Shown in pieces: positions 43,244-53,952 of a stretch of 64,000 nucleotides of DNA; position 1 is the stretch's first letter, and every line of letters starts with the position of its first letter. Under the pieces are notes generated by a model that made no database searches, was not told the origin of the DNA, and was given only the letters and a program-made list of their open reading frames with translations. Origin of the DNA: Tenebrio molitor (Eukaryota; Arthropoda; Insecta; Coleoptera; Tenebrionidae); assembly GCF_963966145.1 (NCBI RefSeq), contig NC_091046.1, positions 44,330,001 to 44,394,000 on the forward strand. The letters run 5' to 3'. A program made the translations under genes and the position numbers.

Positions 43244-43464
43244 TCTTGTAAAGGCACAACAACGAAACGCAAGTAAGTGAAACCCAATGTAATGTAATGG
43301 TTATATCTAGTTAATCCAGTGAATAATAAACTGATCAATTAGCGTCACTTGGACATATTATGAACTATTAAATGAAGTACTTTGCATTAAAAGAAAAAAA
43401 AAGAGTCTTCAATGAATTAGGCACCAGGTGAGTAGTCGTGTGGGAAAAAATAAAGGGAAATGTG
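43244..43464. other. Upstream interval of 43243 exon
   Basis: Contains TTAATCCAGTGAATAATAAA and TGATCAATTAGCGTCACTTG about 60-115 bp upstream of the ATG, with an ATCAATTAG core similar to the G-clade promoter. Nothing coding. Confidence 0.3.
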
Positions 43465-43855
43465 TTTTAGTCTTCTACATTGTCAAACAGCCTCGTAGGT
43501 AAAATTTCCGCACATTTCAAAAATACACCCTGTATATCATCTTTTATAAAACGTATACCAATGCGGTTTCCTTGTTTTAAGGCATATTTCCTATAGGTTA
43601 CTTCGCATCGGCGTACATTTTATAAAACATTATATACAGGGTGTATTTTTAAAATGTGCCGAAATTTTACCTACGAGGTTGTTTGACAATGTAGAAAACT
43701 AAAAGCAATTTAAAAAAATAGTTGCTCAAAAAATAAATGTCATTTTATTTGTTGAGACAGAATTTTTTAAATATTTTTTCCGAGTTCTACATGAAGCCAG
43801 TAGCTCGTGGTTAAAATATCTGTACAACTTTCAATAACACCCTATATATCAGTAT
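43465..43855. mobile_element. Nested foldback element
   Basis: Two inverted arms at about 43465-43545 and 43632-43710 (CATTGTCAAACAGCCTCGTA and complement; ACACCCTGTATAT inner ends) are followed to 43855 by a half-element. That half matches the right half of the 19.4-kb foldback (CCGAGTTCTACATGAAGCC, AGTAGCTCGTGGTTAAAA). Looks like one element inserted in another. Confidence 0.65.
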
Positions 43856-43973
43856 TTTGTAGAAAACTTTTTAATGGTACTACCTTTTCGTATTTACAAT
43901 TTTAGAGATCGTTTCAAACTTTTTATCGTATAAGTACAGAAAATGACTTGAAGCCTTCAAATATTTTCTAGAA

Positions 43974-44050
43974 ATCCGATTCTTTGATTGATTTAAAAGA
44001 CATCATAACTCTCAATGATATGACATTCCAAAATTATCATATAGAGCACA
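43974..44050 (-). pseudogene. Short relic of a 43243-type exon
   Basis: Plus-strand ATCCGATTCTTTGATTGATT followed by CATAACTCTCAATGATATGA is nearly identical to 42660-42715 (the region after TM4 of the 43243 exon). About 75 bp only. Confidence 0.55.
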
Positions 44051-44186
44051 AAACAGTCAACTATTTTGATATAAGCACCATAACACAAATTTTAAAAGAT
44101 AAGAATTAAATAGATAATGGATTTTGTCTGGTACTGTTGATGGTACTATTATAAAGTCAAATTATATATTATACAAGATCACTCAC

Positions 44187-45113
44187 CTTTCTATTGATTT
44201 TTTCTTCGGCAATGATTAACAGGATTAAAATTTCCAAAATTGTGGCCAACGTCCTGGTTTCAAGAGTACTCAAAGTGTACAAGTCGTAATCATAAAATTC
44301 TATTAACACGTAGATATTGAATATCAAAGACACAATTGAGGACAATATCCACATGACAAGAAAAATTGTCATATACCTCATGATCATGGTGATGTTCAGG
44401 TTAATCAGATTGATCAAAGTGAAATAATTTCGAAAGACTGAGTTGGTCCGAATTGATAATTGATCACTCAAAACTGTCATGATCGATTTTTCGCAAGCTC
44501 TTAGAACTATCCCAAGAATCTTAATCCTTTGAATAATTTCCAAAATACCGTAACCATAAAACCAGTACGATGTAAAAATGGACAATTTCCTTAAAAGATT
44601 GCCCGGTAAGTAATCGTACGGGAAGAAAAAGTAAAGTAAACCCATAGCAACATTCGCCAAAAAAGTAAACAGAACAGTTACATTTCGGGAAACTCCGAAT
44701 TTCTTAACAGCATCGTGAGACATTATGGGTCCCAAATGGTACACTTCGGGATTATCGAAAATAAAAGACCAACAGTTGAGCTCGAATTGATAGAATTTTA
44801 TTTTGGCGAAAAGCATCAAACTTAAGACGATACAACAAAAAAGATGAAGTTCGTCGGCAATAAAAATTAAACAGAGAGACTTATCAGTGCGACATACCTC
44901 TGGCAAGTAGATAGCATAGGAAACTAATGGGGCAACATAGAGGAGCGCCATGACAGCGTTGTGAATGAGAAGCTTCTGAGAGAGTTTGTACTGAGGCTTG
45001 GGCGAAAAATTCGTTTCTGAATGTGGACAATATCCTTGAACGGGATAAGTCCTACGGAAAAGATCGTAATTTGCACGCAAAATACACACAAGACAGGTAC
45101 TGTCTTTCCCCAT
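44187..45113 (-). CDS. Gustatory receptor alternative first exon, G clade
   Basis: 309 codons from MGKDSTCLVCILRANYDLF (C7/C10/C29/H31). 45113 is chosen because all four G exons align at MGK; 45161 is possible. YHLGPIMSHDAVKKFGVSRN precedes TM3 and PYDYLPGNLLRKLS precedes TM4. It ends EEKINRK at AAG|GTGAGT. A fixed promoter core (GCAAACATC, ATTAATTAG) lies 64 bp upstream. Confidence 0.88.
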
Positions 45114-45176
45114 CGGACTGATGAATGTGACGCGAGATACTGAAGTTATCGAGCCCCACAATAAGCTAATAGCAAA

Positions 45177-45199
45177 GCAAACATCGGAGATTAATTAGG
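45177..45199 (-). promoter_or_regulatory. G-clade promoter core
   Basis: Plus-strand GCAAACATCGGAG then ATTAATTAG, 64-86 bp upstream of the ATG. The coding strand reads TGTTTGC, a forkhead-type core. The same block recurs 63-70 bp upstream of all four G exons. Confidence 0.5.
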
Positions 45200-45289
45200 G
45201 CTAATGGATCTCCCAATGAATAATCAATTAACTGTAAGCTGTTAGAATTATTACCAAGTAACAAAGTAAATAAAAAATGTTGTATTGAA

Positions 45290-45740
45290 GCATCGTGCGA
45301 GATTCAGTCATGAGGAAAATATAAAAGGTGTTCAAAATCAAACCTTTCATAGATGTGACATTGCAAACAGTAAATCCACCGATATGGATTCTACTGGAAA
45401 GTTAACGTTCACTGCTTGGTTTAAATTCTTCTTTAAAAACATTTGTGGTGGCAACATCATTTGATACAGTCCTTGGTGACGTTTTCAGAGGCTTCAGTCA
45501 GATTCTACTGACTCCATAACTGTCATTGGTGCAATATTGCTAAGACATCAGTCTCGTAAAGCAGTACCAGAGGAGATACAGTTCCCTTCTCGTAGCCTAG
45601 GAACTTACGTACCGTTGGTTGGTAGTGGGTTTTGGAAGATGTAACCATTTTCAATGTTGTCAATAAAACTTCAGTAGTTAGGATACACAAGTGTAATCGT
45701 TCTGGTGGAAGGATTATAAGATCATCACGAGCATTTTAAA
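45290..45740 (-). pseudogene. Decayed 43243-type receptor exon
   Basis: Collinear with the 43243 exon. Plus-strand TTCAAAATCAAACCTTTC / GATGTGACATTGCAAACAG matches TM5. GACGTTTTCAGAGGCTTCAG / CTCCATAACTGTCATTGGTG matches the loop before TM5. CGTAAAGCAGTACCAGAGGA matches the TM4 entry. Frame lost, with no start or donor recognisable. Confidence 0.6.
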
Positions 45741-45863
45741 CGACTGATTTATAGAAGAAATAATATCGAAGAATTAATGGGTTTTATATAATATGGACGT
45801 TCTTACAGTGCTATTGACATAAACATCAACTAAAGTGTGTCATATATGTAAAGGAAAACTCAC

Positions 45864-46790
45864 CTTTTTGTTGACCTTTCGTTCGGCAATAACCAATACG
45901 AGTAACATTTGAAGAATTGTCACCAAAGTCCTTGCTCCAAGAATACTCAAAGTGCACAAGCCGTAATCGTAAAAGTCTATCAAAATGTAAATGTTGAATA
46001 TCAAAGACACAACTGATGTGAAGATCCACATCACAAGAAGAGTTGCCATGTAGTCCATCATCACAGAGGTATTAAGATTAATTAAATTTATCAAACTGTA
46101 ATAATTTCTAAAGGTTGAATTGGTGCGAGTTGATAATTTATCACACAAGACCGTCAGGAATGATTTTTCGCAGGCTTTCAAAACCACACCAAGAATCTTG
46201 ATCCTTTGACTAATTTCCCAAGCACCATATCCATAATAACAATAAGATGCAACAATGGAAACTCTCCTTAAAACACTGCCAGGTAGGTAATCATAAGGAG
46301 TATAAAAATAAAGCAAACCTGTAATAAAATGAATCAAGAAGATAAATAGAAAAGCCACAGATTTGTAAATTCTGAATTTCTTAATAGCACGGCGAGACAT
46401 TATGGGTCCCAAGTGGTACATTTCTGGATTGTCGAAAAGAAAAGACCAAAAATTGAGTTCGCACTGTTGGGATTTTAATTTAACGAACAGTATCAAGGAT
46501 AAGATGATACAACAAATAATATAAATCTCGTCAGCAACAAAAATTACACAAAGGGACTTATCATGGCGACATACCTCAGGTAAGTAGATAGAATAAGAGA
46601 CTAACGGAGCAACACAGAAGAGTGTGATGATTATGTTAGGAACTAAACACTTCCGAGAGAATTTGTAGTGAGGTGTGTGAGAAAAATATGTTTTTGAATG
46701 TGGACAATATCCCTGGACTGGATAAAACTTCTCGTAAAGATCGTAATTTTCACGTAAAATACACACTAGGCAAGTGCTGGCTTTCCCCAT
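45864..46790 (-). CDS. Gustatory receptor alternative first exon, G clade
   Basis: 309 codons from MGKASTCLVCILRENYDLYEKF (C7/C10/C29/H31). The open frame extends upstream to 46967, but the clade start is 46790. YHLGPIMSRRAIKKFRIYKS precedes TM3 and PYDYLPGSVLRRVS precedes TM4; it ends ERKVNKK at AAG|GTGAGT. The most diverged of the four G exons, notably through TM3-TM4 (FLIHFITGLLYFYT). Intact. Confidence 0.88.
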
Positions 46791-46853
46791 CGTACTGATG
46801 AATGTTATGCGATATACTGAAGTTATCGAGGTCTGCAATAATCCAATAACAAA

Positions 46854-46868
46854 GCAAACATTAATTAG
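46854..46868 (-). promoter_or_regulatory. G-clade promoter core
   Basis: GCAAACATTAATTAG, 64-78 bp from the ATG. Compared with the other three, eight bases between the TGTTTGC and ATTAATTAG cores are deleted, fusing the two boxes. Confidence 0.45.
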
Positions 46869-46869
46869 C

Positions 46870-47702
46870 TCTGATGGGTCTGCTATTGAATCAACAAATT
46901 TGATCAGGACGCCTATTTTTAGAATTTGTAAAGCAACGACAATAAGTGAAAAAGATGAAGAAGACAAAAATTGAATTTCGGTTGGTGAAGAGATTTTTTC
47001 TTAAGATTTGAAAAGGCAAGTACTAATAGTGTCATTATCATCAGTACTAGCTATCGTAATTAATGTCAGTTATAGACTTTTAATAGTTATTTATGTGACG
47101 CCCTTAGTAAATTAATCTTTACGGGCGCGCTGGCTTTTGTGGGACGAGTGACGTAAGGAACGAGTCTCCATATGCCAGTAAGCCTAGTAAAGATGAATTG
47201 CTAATCGAGTTTTTTAATTGTTATTTACTACTGATTCGATCCCAAGAGCGGTATGAAAATGACTTTCGGAAACGGATCAAAATGCATTATTGACGTATGT
47301 AATTGCAATAATTGATATCTAGTCAAATTTGTTTGTGTTCTATAATAAACTTTTTCAAAAATCATTTAATTAGTTTTGATTAATTATTTTTTGATTACAG
47401 GTCTCTTCTACGAGCCTGTATAAAATATTTCAGGGCTCTACCCGTAACTACTCATTTACTTAGTTACCACAAATGCTGTAAACAGTCATTTACTTAGAAG
47501 GTGGAAATAAAAGTAGTAATGAAGTAGTGTGTATAATAATGATAGTTCATTATTGATATTTATGATACGTTATTAAACACGAATTAAATTAAATTTTGGG
47601 TAGAAAAATAACAATAAATAAATTGTTAATACTCAAAAACAATGTCAAAGATTTCAGTAATGTGTCAAGCATGATATTACTTATATGTAAAAGATTACTC
47701 AC
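46870..47702. other. Non-coding interval with transposon debris
   Basis: A patch at 47095-47200 (ACGGGCGCGCTGGC, GGGACGAGTGACGTAAGGAA) is GC-rich and has ends GTAAATTAATCTTTACGGG / AGTAAAGATGAATTGC facing each other, suggesting a foldback remnant. The rest is AT-rich. No receptor sequence recognised before the donor at 47703. Confidence 0.35.
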
Positions 47703-48629
47703 CTTCCTATTGACTTTTTCTTGGACAATAATTAATACGACCAAAATTTCCAAAATCGTCGTCAAAGTCCTCGTCGCAAGAGTACTCAAAGTGCACAAGT
47801 CGTAATCATAAAAATCTATCAACACGTAAATGTTGAATATCAAAGACACAATTGATGTCAACATCCACATCACAAGAAGAATTGCCAGGTACTTCATCAT
47901 CATAGTGATGTTGAGGTTAATCAGATTCATCAAAGTGAAGTAACTTCGAAAGTTTGACATCGTCCTAATTGGTAATTTATCACAGAAAACTGTCATGAAG
48001 GATTTTTCGCAAGCCCTTAGAACCAAAGCAAGAACCTTGACCCTTCGAGTGATCTCTAAAGCGCCATAGCTATGAAAACAGTAAGTCGTAAGAATGGAAA
48101 GTCTCCTTAAAACATGGCCCGGTAAGTAGTCATACGGAAAATAAAAATAAAGGAAACCCATGGCAAAATTTGCCAAGAAAATTAACAGAAAAGTCACAGC
48201 TCGGTAAACTCTGAATTTCTTAATAGCATCGTGTGACATTATAGGTCCTAAGTGGTACACTTCTGGATTGTCGAAAATAAAAGACCAACAGTTCAGTTCC
48301 AATTGATTGAATTTTATTTTGGCGAAGAGTATGAGACTTAAGACGATACCACAAACGAGATAGATTTCGTCGGCAATAAAAATCAAACAGAGAGATTTAT
48401 CAGTGCGACATACCTCTGGCAAGTAGATAGAATAGGAGATTAATGGGGCAATGTAGAGGAGTGCCATGACAATGTTGTGAATCAGAAGCTTCTGAGAGAT
48501 TTTGTACTGAGGCTTGGACGAAAAATACGTTTTCGAATGTTGACAATATCCCTGAACGGGATAAAACCTCTGGAAGATATCGTAATTTACGCGCAAAAGA
48601 CACACCAGACAGGTGCTGGCTTTCCCCAT
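47703..48629 (-). CDS. Gustatory receptor alternative first exon, G clade
   Basis: 309 codons from MGKASTCLVCLLRVNYDIF (C7/C10/C29/H31; GYCQHSK). YHLGPIMSHDAIKKFRVYRA precedes TM3 and PYDYLPGHVLRRLS precedes TM4; it ends QEKVNRK at AAG|GTGAGT. Very close to the 50119 exon (same ITRRVKVLALVL and GYCQHSKTYFS), a recent duplicate pair. Intact. Confidence 0.88.
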
Positions 48630-48691
48630 CGTACTGTTGAATACGACGCGGAATACTGAAGGTGTCGAGTCCCCAATAAGCTAATTACAAA

Positions 48692-48714
48692 GCAAACATC
48701 GGAGATCAATTAGT
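48692..48714 (-). promoter_or_regulatory. G-clade promoter core
   Basis: GCAAACATCGGAG with ATCAATTAG, 63-85 bp from the ATG, in the same arrangement as at 45177 and 50182. Confidence 0.5.
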
Positions 48715-48799
48715 TGTGATGCGTCTCCACAACCAACGGGTCAAACAATTAAGTTCGAGTTGTTCTATTCACTACCATAAAATATTACTATAGAAAACT

Positions 48800-48930
48800 C
48801 ACCTTTTTATGGAAACACTCGTCAACACACACGCAACACACCTGGAGTTCCTCCAAATTGCAAATACCACGTTCAAGATATTTAACACATTGTTCCAAAC
48901 AAGAAATCTTATTTCATCGACGTGATTACA
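48800..48930 (-). pseudogene. Short 3' relic of an F-like receptor exon
   Basis: ACTCACCTTTTTATGGAAAC then ACTCGTCAACACACACG resembles the donor end of the exon at 50292 (ACTCACCTTTCTATTGAGAC). After about 70 bp it becomes unrecognisable. Low confidence. Confidence 0.35.
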
Positions 48931-49192
48931 AGTGCTATATTAATTAAAAAAATTGATAAGGATGTGCTTTTCTTATGGTATCATCTTCTCATCAGTCTTC
49001 GAGGATACTAAAAGTTTCTAATGCAGACAATCATTTTGGGTCAAAAAACAACAACGAATAGTTGATAGTAAAAAACAATGTCAAAGACTTCAGTAATGTG
49101 TCTTGTTTAATATTGATACCTTTGAACTAACATGATAAATTAAATATCTTTTGATATATCAACCGTGATATTATATGTAAAAGATTACTCAC
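48931..49192. other. Non-coding interval
   Basis: AT-rich. 49050-49110 (AAAAACAATGTCAAAGACTT, CAGTAATGTGTC) repeats 47638-47672 downstream of the neighbouring G exon, so it is part of the duplicated G unit. No coding signal. Confidence 0.35.
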
Positions 49193-50119
49193 CTTCCTGT
49201 TGACTTTTTCTTCGGCGATAATTAATACGACCAAAATTTCCAAAATCGTCGCCAAAGTCCTGGTTGCAAAAGTACTCATAGTGCACAAGTCATAATCATA
49301 AAAGTCTATCAACACGTAAATGTTGAATATCAAAGACACGATTGATATCAAGATCCACATCACAAGAAGAATTGCCATATACTCCATCATCATAGTGATG
49401 TTGAGGTTAATCAGATTGATCAAAGTGAAGTAATTTCGAAAGACTGAGTTGGTCCGAATTGATAATTGATCACAGAAAACTGTCATGAACGATTTTTCGC
49501 ACGCTGTTAGAACCAAGGCAAGAACCTTGACCCTTCGAGTGATTTCCAAAGCGCCATAGCTATGAAACCAGTAACTCGTAAGAATGGAAAGTCTCCTTAA
49601 AATATGGCCCGGTAAGTAGTCAGAAGGAAAATAAAAATAAATTAAACCCATAGCAAAATTGGCCAAGAAAATTAACAGAAAAGTCACACCTCGGTAAAAT
49701 CTGAATTTTTTAATAGCATCGTGTGACATTATAGGTCCTAAATGGTACACTTCTGGATTGTCGAAAATAAACGACCAACAGTTGAGTTCGAATTGATAGA
49801 ATTTTATTTTGACAAAGAGTGTCAAACTTACGACGATACCACAAACGAGATAGACTACATCGGCAATAAAAATCAAACAGAGAAACTTATCAGTGCGACA
49901 TACCTCTGGCAAGTAGATAGAATAGGAGATTAGTGGAACAACATAGAGGAGCGCCATGACAGCGTTGTGAATGAGAAGTTTCTGACAGAGTTTGAACTGA
50001 GGCTTCGGCGAAAAATACGTTTTCGAATGTTGACAATATCCTTGAACAGGATAAAACCGCTGGAAGATATCGTAATTTACGCGCAAAATACACACCAGAC
50101 AGGTGCTGTCTTTCCCCAT
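49193..50119 (-). CDS. Gustatory receptor alternative first exon, G clade
   Basis: 309 codons from MGKDSTCLVCILRVNYDIF (C7/C10/C29/H31). Nearly identical to the 48629 exon through ITRRVKVLALVL, but its loop after TM4 (SIRTNSVFRNYFTLINLIN) matches the 45113 exon instead, a mosaic pattern. PSDYLPGHILRRLS has Ser for Tyr in the PYDYLP motif. Ends EEKVNRK at AAG|GTGAGT. Confidence 0.88.
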
Positions 50120-50181
50120 CGTACTGTTGAATACGACGCGGAATACTGAAGGTGCCGACCCTGCAATAAGCTAATGACAAA

Positions 50182-50204
50182 GCAAACATCGAAGATCAAT
50201 TAGT
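50182..50204 (-). promoter_or_regulatory. G-clade promoter core
   Basis: GCAAACATCGAAG with ATCAATTAG, 63-85 bp upstream of the ATG at 50119. Confidence 0.5.
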
Positions 50205-50291
50205 CGTGATGCTCTCCACAATGAGTCAGGCAATTAAGTTCGAGTTGTTCAATACGTTATTTATTACAAAGTATCAAAATCAAAAACTCAC

Positions 50292-51257
50292 CTTTCTATT
50301 GAGACACTCCTCGGCAATGACAAACACACCGATAATTCTGGTGATGGTGGAAACTGTGCGAAATTCAACCGCGAATAAAATGTAAATGCTGTAATCTCCA
50401 AACTCGATCAGGACGTATAGGTTCAAAATCAGTGAAGTCGCCACTGTGAGATAGTACGTGAAAAAGATGAGGGACATGTATTTCATCATCAGTTTGTTGT
50501 TCTTGTTGATGGTGAGGATCAGTCTGGTGTAGCGCTTCAGGACCGTTTCCAAAGAGACACTCTTCGAGTCTCTGACAAAAATCGGATAGCGGTTATTGAG
50601 CAGAGTGTTTCGTAAGGTTTGAAAAAAGTTCTCCAATATAGATCCAATCATTCGAATTCTAATTACCAAATCTATTCCGATGTAATACTGGAGACTGTAG
50701 CACGCCACTTGTAAAAATTTTCGGTATTTGTTCCATGGTAGATTGTCATATGACAAAGTATAGTAAAGTAATATTGATAATACTGACGTTATTACATTAA
50801 GTGCCAGGACAAATTCTCTCGTAAGTATCAAGTGCTTGAACTGTGTCAAGCTCATAATATGTTTCAGTCCAAAAAAATTACGTTTTTCGCTCATCATAGC
50901 CCAAGAATTAAATTCTGTTACTTCAAATTTCAATTGAGTTAAACCCACGCATGCCATAAACAGGGTGACTGTAGCAAATATCAATTCTCCAAGATATACC
51001 AAACAAAAGTTTTTGTCACTTTCACATGCTAGAGGTAGGTAGGCGATGTACGTATACCAAGGAAAGATGAAACATAGCAGAGAAAAAATGTTCCAAATTA
51101 AAAAAGGTTTGGACATCTTCGAGTACGTTCTTGTAGTTTTGAAAAATATTTTATGTTGGCAGTACCGCCTATTTGAAAACAAAGCTCGAACGAGGTCGAA
51201 TCTCGATTCTAAAATGCAATTGACGCAGTTGTTAATTTCTAGACGGTCTAGAGACAT
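50292..51257 (-). CDS. Gustatory receptor alternative first exon, F-like
   Basis: 322 codons from MSLDRLEINNCVNCILESRFDLV (C11/C14, then RRYCQHK; the usual KGxC is RRYC). It shares the F-clade insert (NNRYPIFVRDSKSVSLETVLKRYTRLILTINKN) and the 322-324 length, so it is an outlying F member. SYDNLPWNKYRKFLQV precedes TM4. Ends EECLNRK at AAG|GTGAGT. Only 172 bp separate it from the next ATG at 50119. Confidence 0.87.
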
Positions 51258-51339
51258 GATCGGACCACTTGTGCTAGTTAACTAAAACAAGGTGATTCCG
51301 TCATGGCAGTAAATGGGTTAATTTATGACTTAATGGAAT

Positions 51340-51412
51340 TAACACTGTTAAACGAGTGTCGATAAATGTGTAGATAAAACAATAGTGGTGAACAAAATAA
51401 TTATTTACGAAA
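51340..51412 (-). promoter_or_regulatory. F-type GATA-like box upstream of 51257 exon
   Basis: GTCGATAAATGTGTAGATAAAACA at 51357-51380 (written here with 20-base limit in mind: GTGTAGATAAAACA) resembles the GTAGATAAA box of F exons, 95-125 bp upstream of the ATG. Confidence 0.35.
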
Positions 51413-51740
51413 TTAGTGCGAAAAAACGTTTTTACCGCATGAGCGCATTATTTGAGGCACGAGCGACGAAGGAGCGAGTGCTTCATTTGCGCGAATGTGC
51501 CGAATACGTCTTCTTGCATCGAACATTATGTCTGATTTGTCGTACACCCTTTGTGAATAGGCGAATGCTTTTTTGGATGATTTTGAAGCACTAGTGCGCA
51601 AAATCGACGTTCGCGCACTAGGGCTTCAAAATCATTCAAAAAGCATTCGCACTAGTGCGCGAAGATCGATTTCGCGCACTACTGCTTCAAATTGACCTGC
51701 GACCGCATAATATTGATTTCGCGCATTACTATGCGGTCGC
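51413..51740. repeat. GC-rich foldback cluster
   Basis: Inverted arms CGAATGCTTTTTTGGATGAT (51561 on) and complement (to 51650) surround GCACTAGTGCGC motifs. A second hairpin GACCGCATAATAT ... ATGCGGTC lies at 51702-51739. Open frames here on either strand are palindrome artefacts. It fills the space between the 51257 exon and the donor at 51792. Confidence 0.65.
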
Positions 51741-51791
51741 GAAATGTCATTTTGAAGGTAGTGAGTTAAAAAAAAATGTAAAAGCACTTAC

Positions 51792-52727
51792 CCTTCGATT
51801 TAATTTGTGTTCGGCTTCGGTCATCAAGAGTACAATTCCCCAAATTGTAGCTCCTGTTCTGACTTGGAGCGCCCCCAAAGTGATCATGTTGTAGTTGTGG
51901 TATTCGATCAAAATGTAGATATTAAGAATAAGAGACGCTACTGAAGTAATCAACCAAATTTGACAAATCTGTGACATGTATGTCATCATCAATTTAATGG
52001 TCTTGTTAATAATGTCGATAAGATAAAAAGATTTGGTTAAAAACGCGACATCAACAACTCTTCCACTCGTCGTCCGCTCTCTACAAATCCGTCTTATCGA
52101 GTCTTGCAAAGCTTCTAACAAGAGACCAATAAATTTGATTTTTTGGCTGGCCTCGAGCAAACCAAAAGACTGAATAGCGTAACACCCAATAATTGTAAAT
52201 TGTCTCAAGTGGCTAAACGGCAACTCGTCGTAAGACTGTTGGAAGTGTAACACTACAGTAGCAAGAATCAACACATACAGCAACGCTATTGTGACGTATC
52301 GCAGAAGTTTAACTTGTTTCACACCCTTCCTAGAAATAATTTCTTCGAGACCGTAACGTTCCCGATTTTCAAAAATAAACAACCAAGAGTTCAGTTCGTC
52401 TTTACCGATATTCAGTTTTCCAAACATGATCAGATTGAAACTGATGCTGGAAATACTGAAGAATTCATCCGCGACAAAAATCAAGCAACTAGACATCTCC
52501 CGGCATATTTTGGGCAGATAGAAAAAAGAGGAAAATGCTGCAAATGTCATGAAGACCGTAGCGACGACGTTGAAGAAAAACCAAAATTTGGAAATTGAAA
52601 AATGAGGTTTGCTCATGGTTTTTGGGTGCAAGTGCTGACAGTAACCTTTGACGGGAAAGACGATCCCGAAGAGGTTGTAATTTGAGTGGAAGAGGCAGAT
52701 CAAACACAGATCTGAAGTACTCGACAT
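51792..52727 (-). CDS. Gustatory receptor alternative first exon, S type
   Basis: 312 codons from MSSTSDLCLICLFHSNYNLF (C8/C11/C30/H32). An upstream ATG at 52775 would add a hydrophobic stretch, MSLAVSILVLVLPVAA. The matching part of its paralogue at 54897 lacks an ATG there, so I favour 52727. RYGLEEIISRKGVKQVKLLR precedes TM3 and ends EHKLNRR at AGG|GTAAGT (Arg boundary). YILIEYHNYNMITLGALQ precedes TM6. Intact. Confidence 0.86.
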
Positions 52728-52886
52728 GGCTGCCACCGGTAGTACTAATACTAAAATGGAAACAGCAAGGCTCATTTCTCTCCTGACAATTTATTTAAGT
52801 GTGCGAGAGTAATCAAATTACCCCAAATGAGAGTAATAGAAGTGCAATTAGATAAAAGCAAGATATAGTTAGGCGTTTAGACTCAC

Positions 52887-53200
52887 CATTGAGTTATTGT
52901 AGCTGTCGATGATGCAAAAATAACGGACATGTAAAAGTAAAACCAATAATCATTAAATACTTCCAAAAAAATAGGAAAATTAATGATGGTACCGCTGATA
53001 AGATTTTTATATTTTTTCAAAGCGATTCTGAGTTCGGAGTCGTTTATTCTGATCGGGTTGTTTCAAAAGCTTTTTCTAAAGCTTTCCAAATGTGCACTCT
53101 CGTGGCCATCAACTAATGCACTGAATGGCTAAAGATAGTTTCACCAACTACCTAATTAATCAAGAAGCAATTTAATCAAATGAGAATAATTGTTATGACC
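52887..53200 (-). pseudogene. T-type receptor exon with large deletion, plus its promoter
   Basis: A donor-like ACTCACC at 52881 and a decayed tail are followed by AAAGCGATTCTGAGTTCGGA / AGCTTTTTCTAAAGCTTTCC, matching the loop of the 56022 exon. It then jumps at about 53090 to its N-terminus (CTCGTGGCCATCAACTAATG, ATG 53109). The promoter ACCTAATTAATCAAGAAGCA / ATTTAATCAAATGAGAATAA (53145-53190) matches 56067-56105. Confidence 0.6.
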
Positions 53201-53952
53201 ACCGGAAGTTGCACAAGAAATTTTATTACAGGGAGATCTACGTTATGAGGTATTGATTGTGGTCTGCAGAGTAGTTCCAAAACTTTTACTTTTAAGAACG
53301 AAGGAGGCAAGAATTTCCAAAATGCTTTACAGCGAACCATAGCAAAAATTAAAATTCGAACTATAAAATGCTTGAAAGTTAAATGTGTTGTAATGATGGA
53401 TACAAAAACTAATTTTTTACGGACTCTTAATGAACATAGTAATTTTACGTACTCATAAGCGGACGAAAAGTAACTTTTTTCGGACACACTTTTTCGGACG
53501 CTTACGTGGCGCCATCTGTTGATCTGTTTAGTAAATTAGCAACGAAACCGATAAAACCGATCATCATCCTGTCTCCATAAATTATATAAATATATAATTG
53601 TACTGCAAATAGTAAATTTCTAGTTTTCTTGGCAAGCCGCTAAGTGATAACAAATACATACTATAAAAAAATTGTTAATATGTTTATCTATTTGGAAAAT
53701 GTAGATACAAAATAAATTTGTAATTTTTCCAATGATGTCTTTTGCTTTTTAGTTCGTGCGGTCGTCTAAAAATTTTTATGCGAACCTCTGCAAATAAGTG
53801 CCTTTTGTCCTCGCCTGTTTCAAGCCTCGGCTGCGCCTCGACCAAAAAACTCAGACTCGGACGAAAAAGATGCACTTTTTGTCCTTGATACACAAATAGC
53901 TATTTCGTTTGCAAATGTTGAAAAAAAACAAAATGTAAAAAATCAGACTCAC
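53201..53952. other. Non-coding interval with foldback debris
   Basis: 53460-53530 (TTTTCGGACACACTTTTTCG, GGCGCCATCTGTTGATC) and 53800-53885 (CTCGGCTGCGCCTCGACC, GACGAAAAAGATGCAC) look like ends of foldback elements. No receptor sequence seen. Confidence 0.35.

Noticed and set aside
51385..51601. Overlapping open frames on both strands near 51.4-51.9 kb
   Set aside because: The DNA is a GC-rich palindrome cluster; frames on both strands arise from the inverted repeats.
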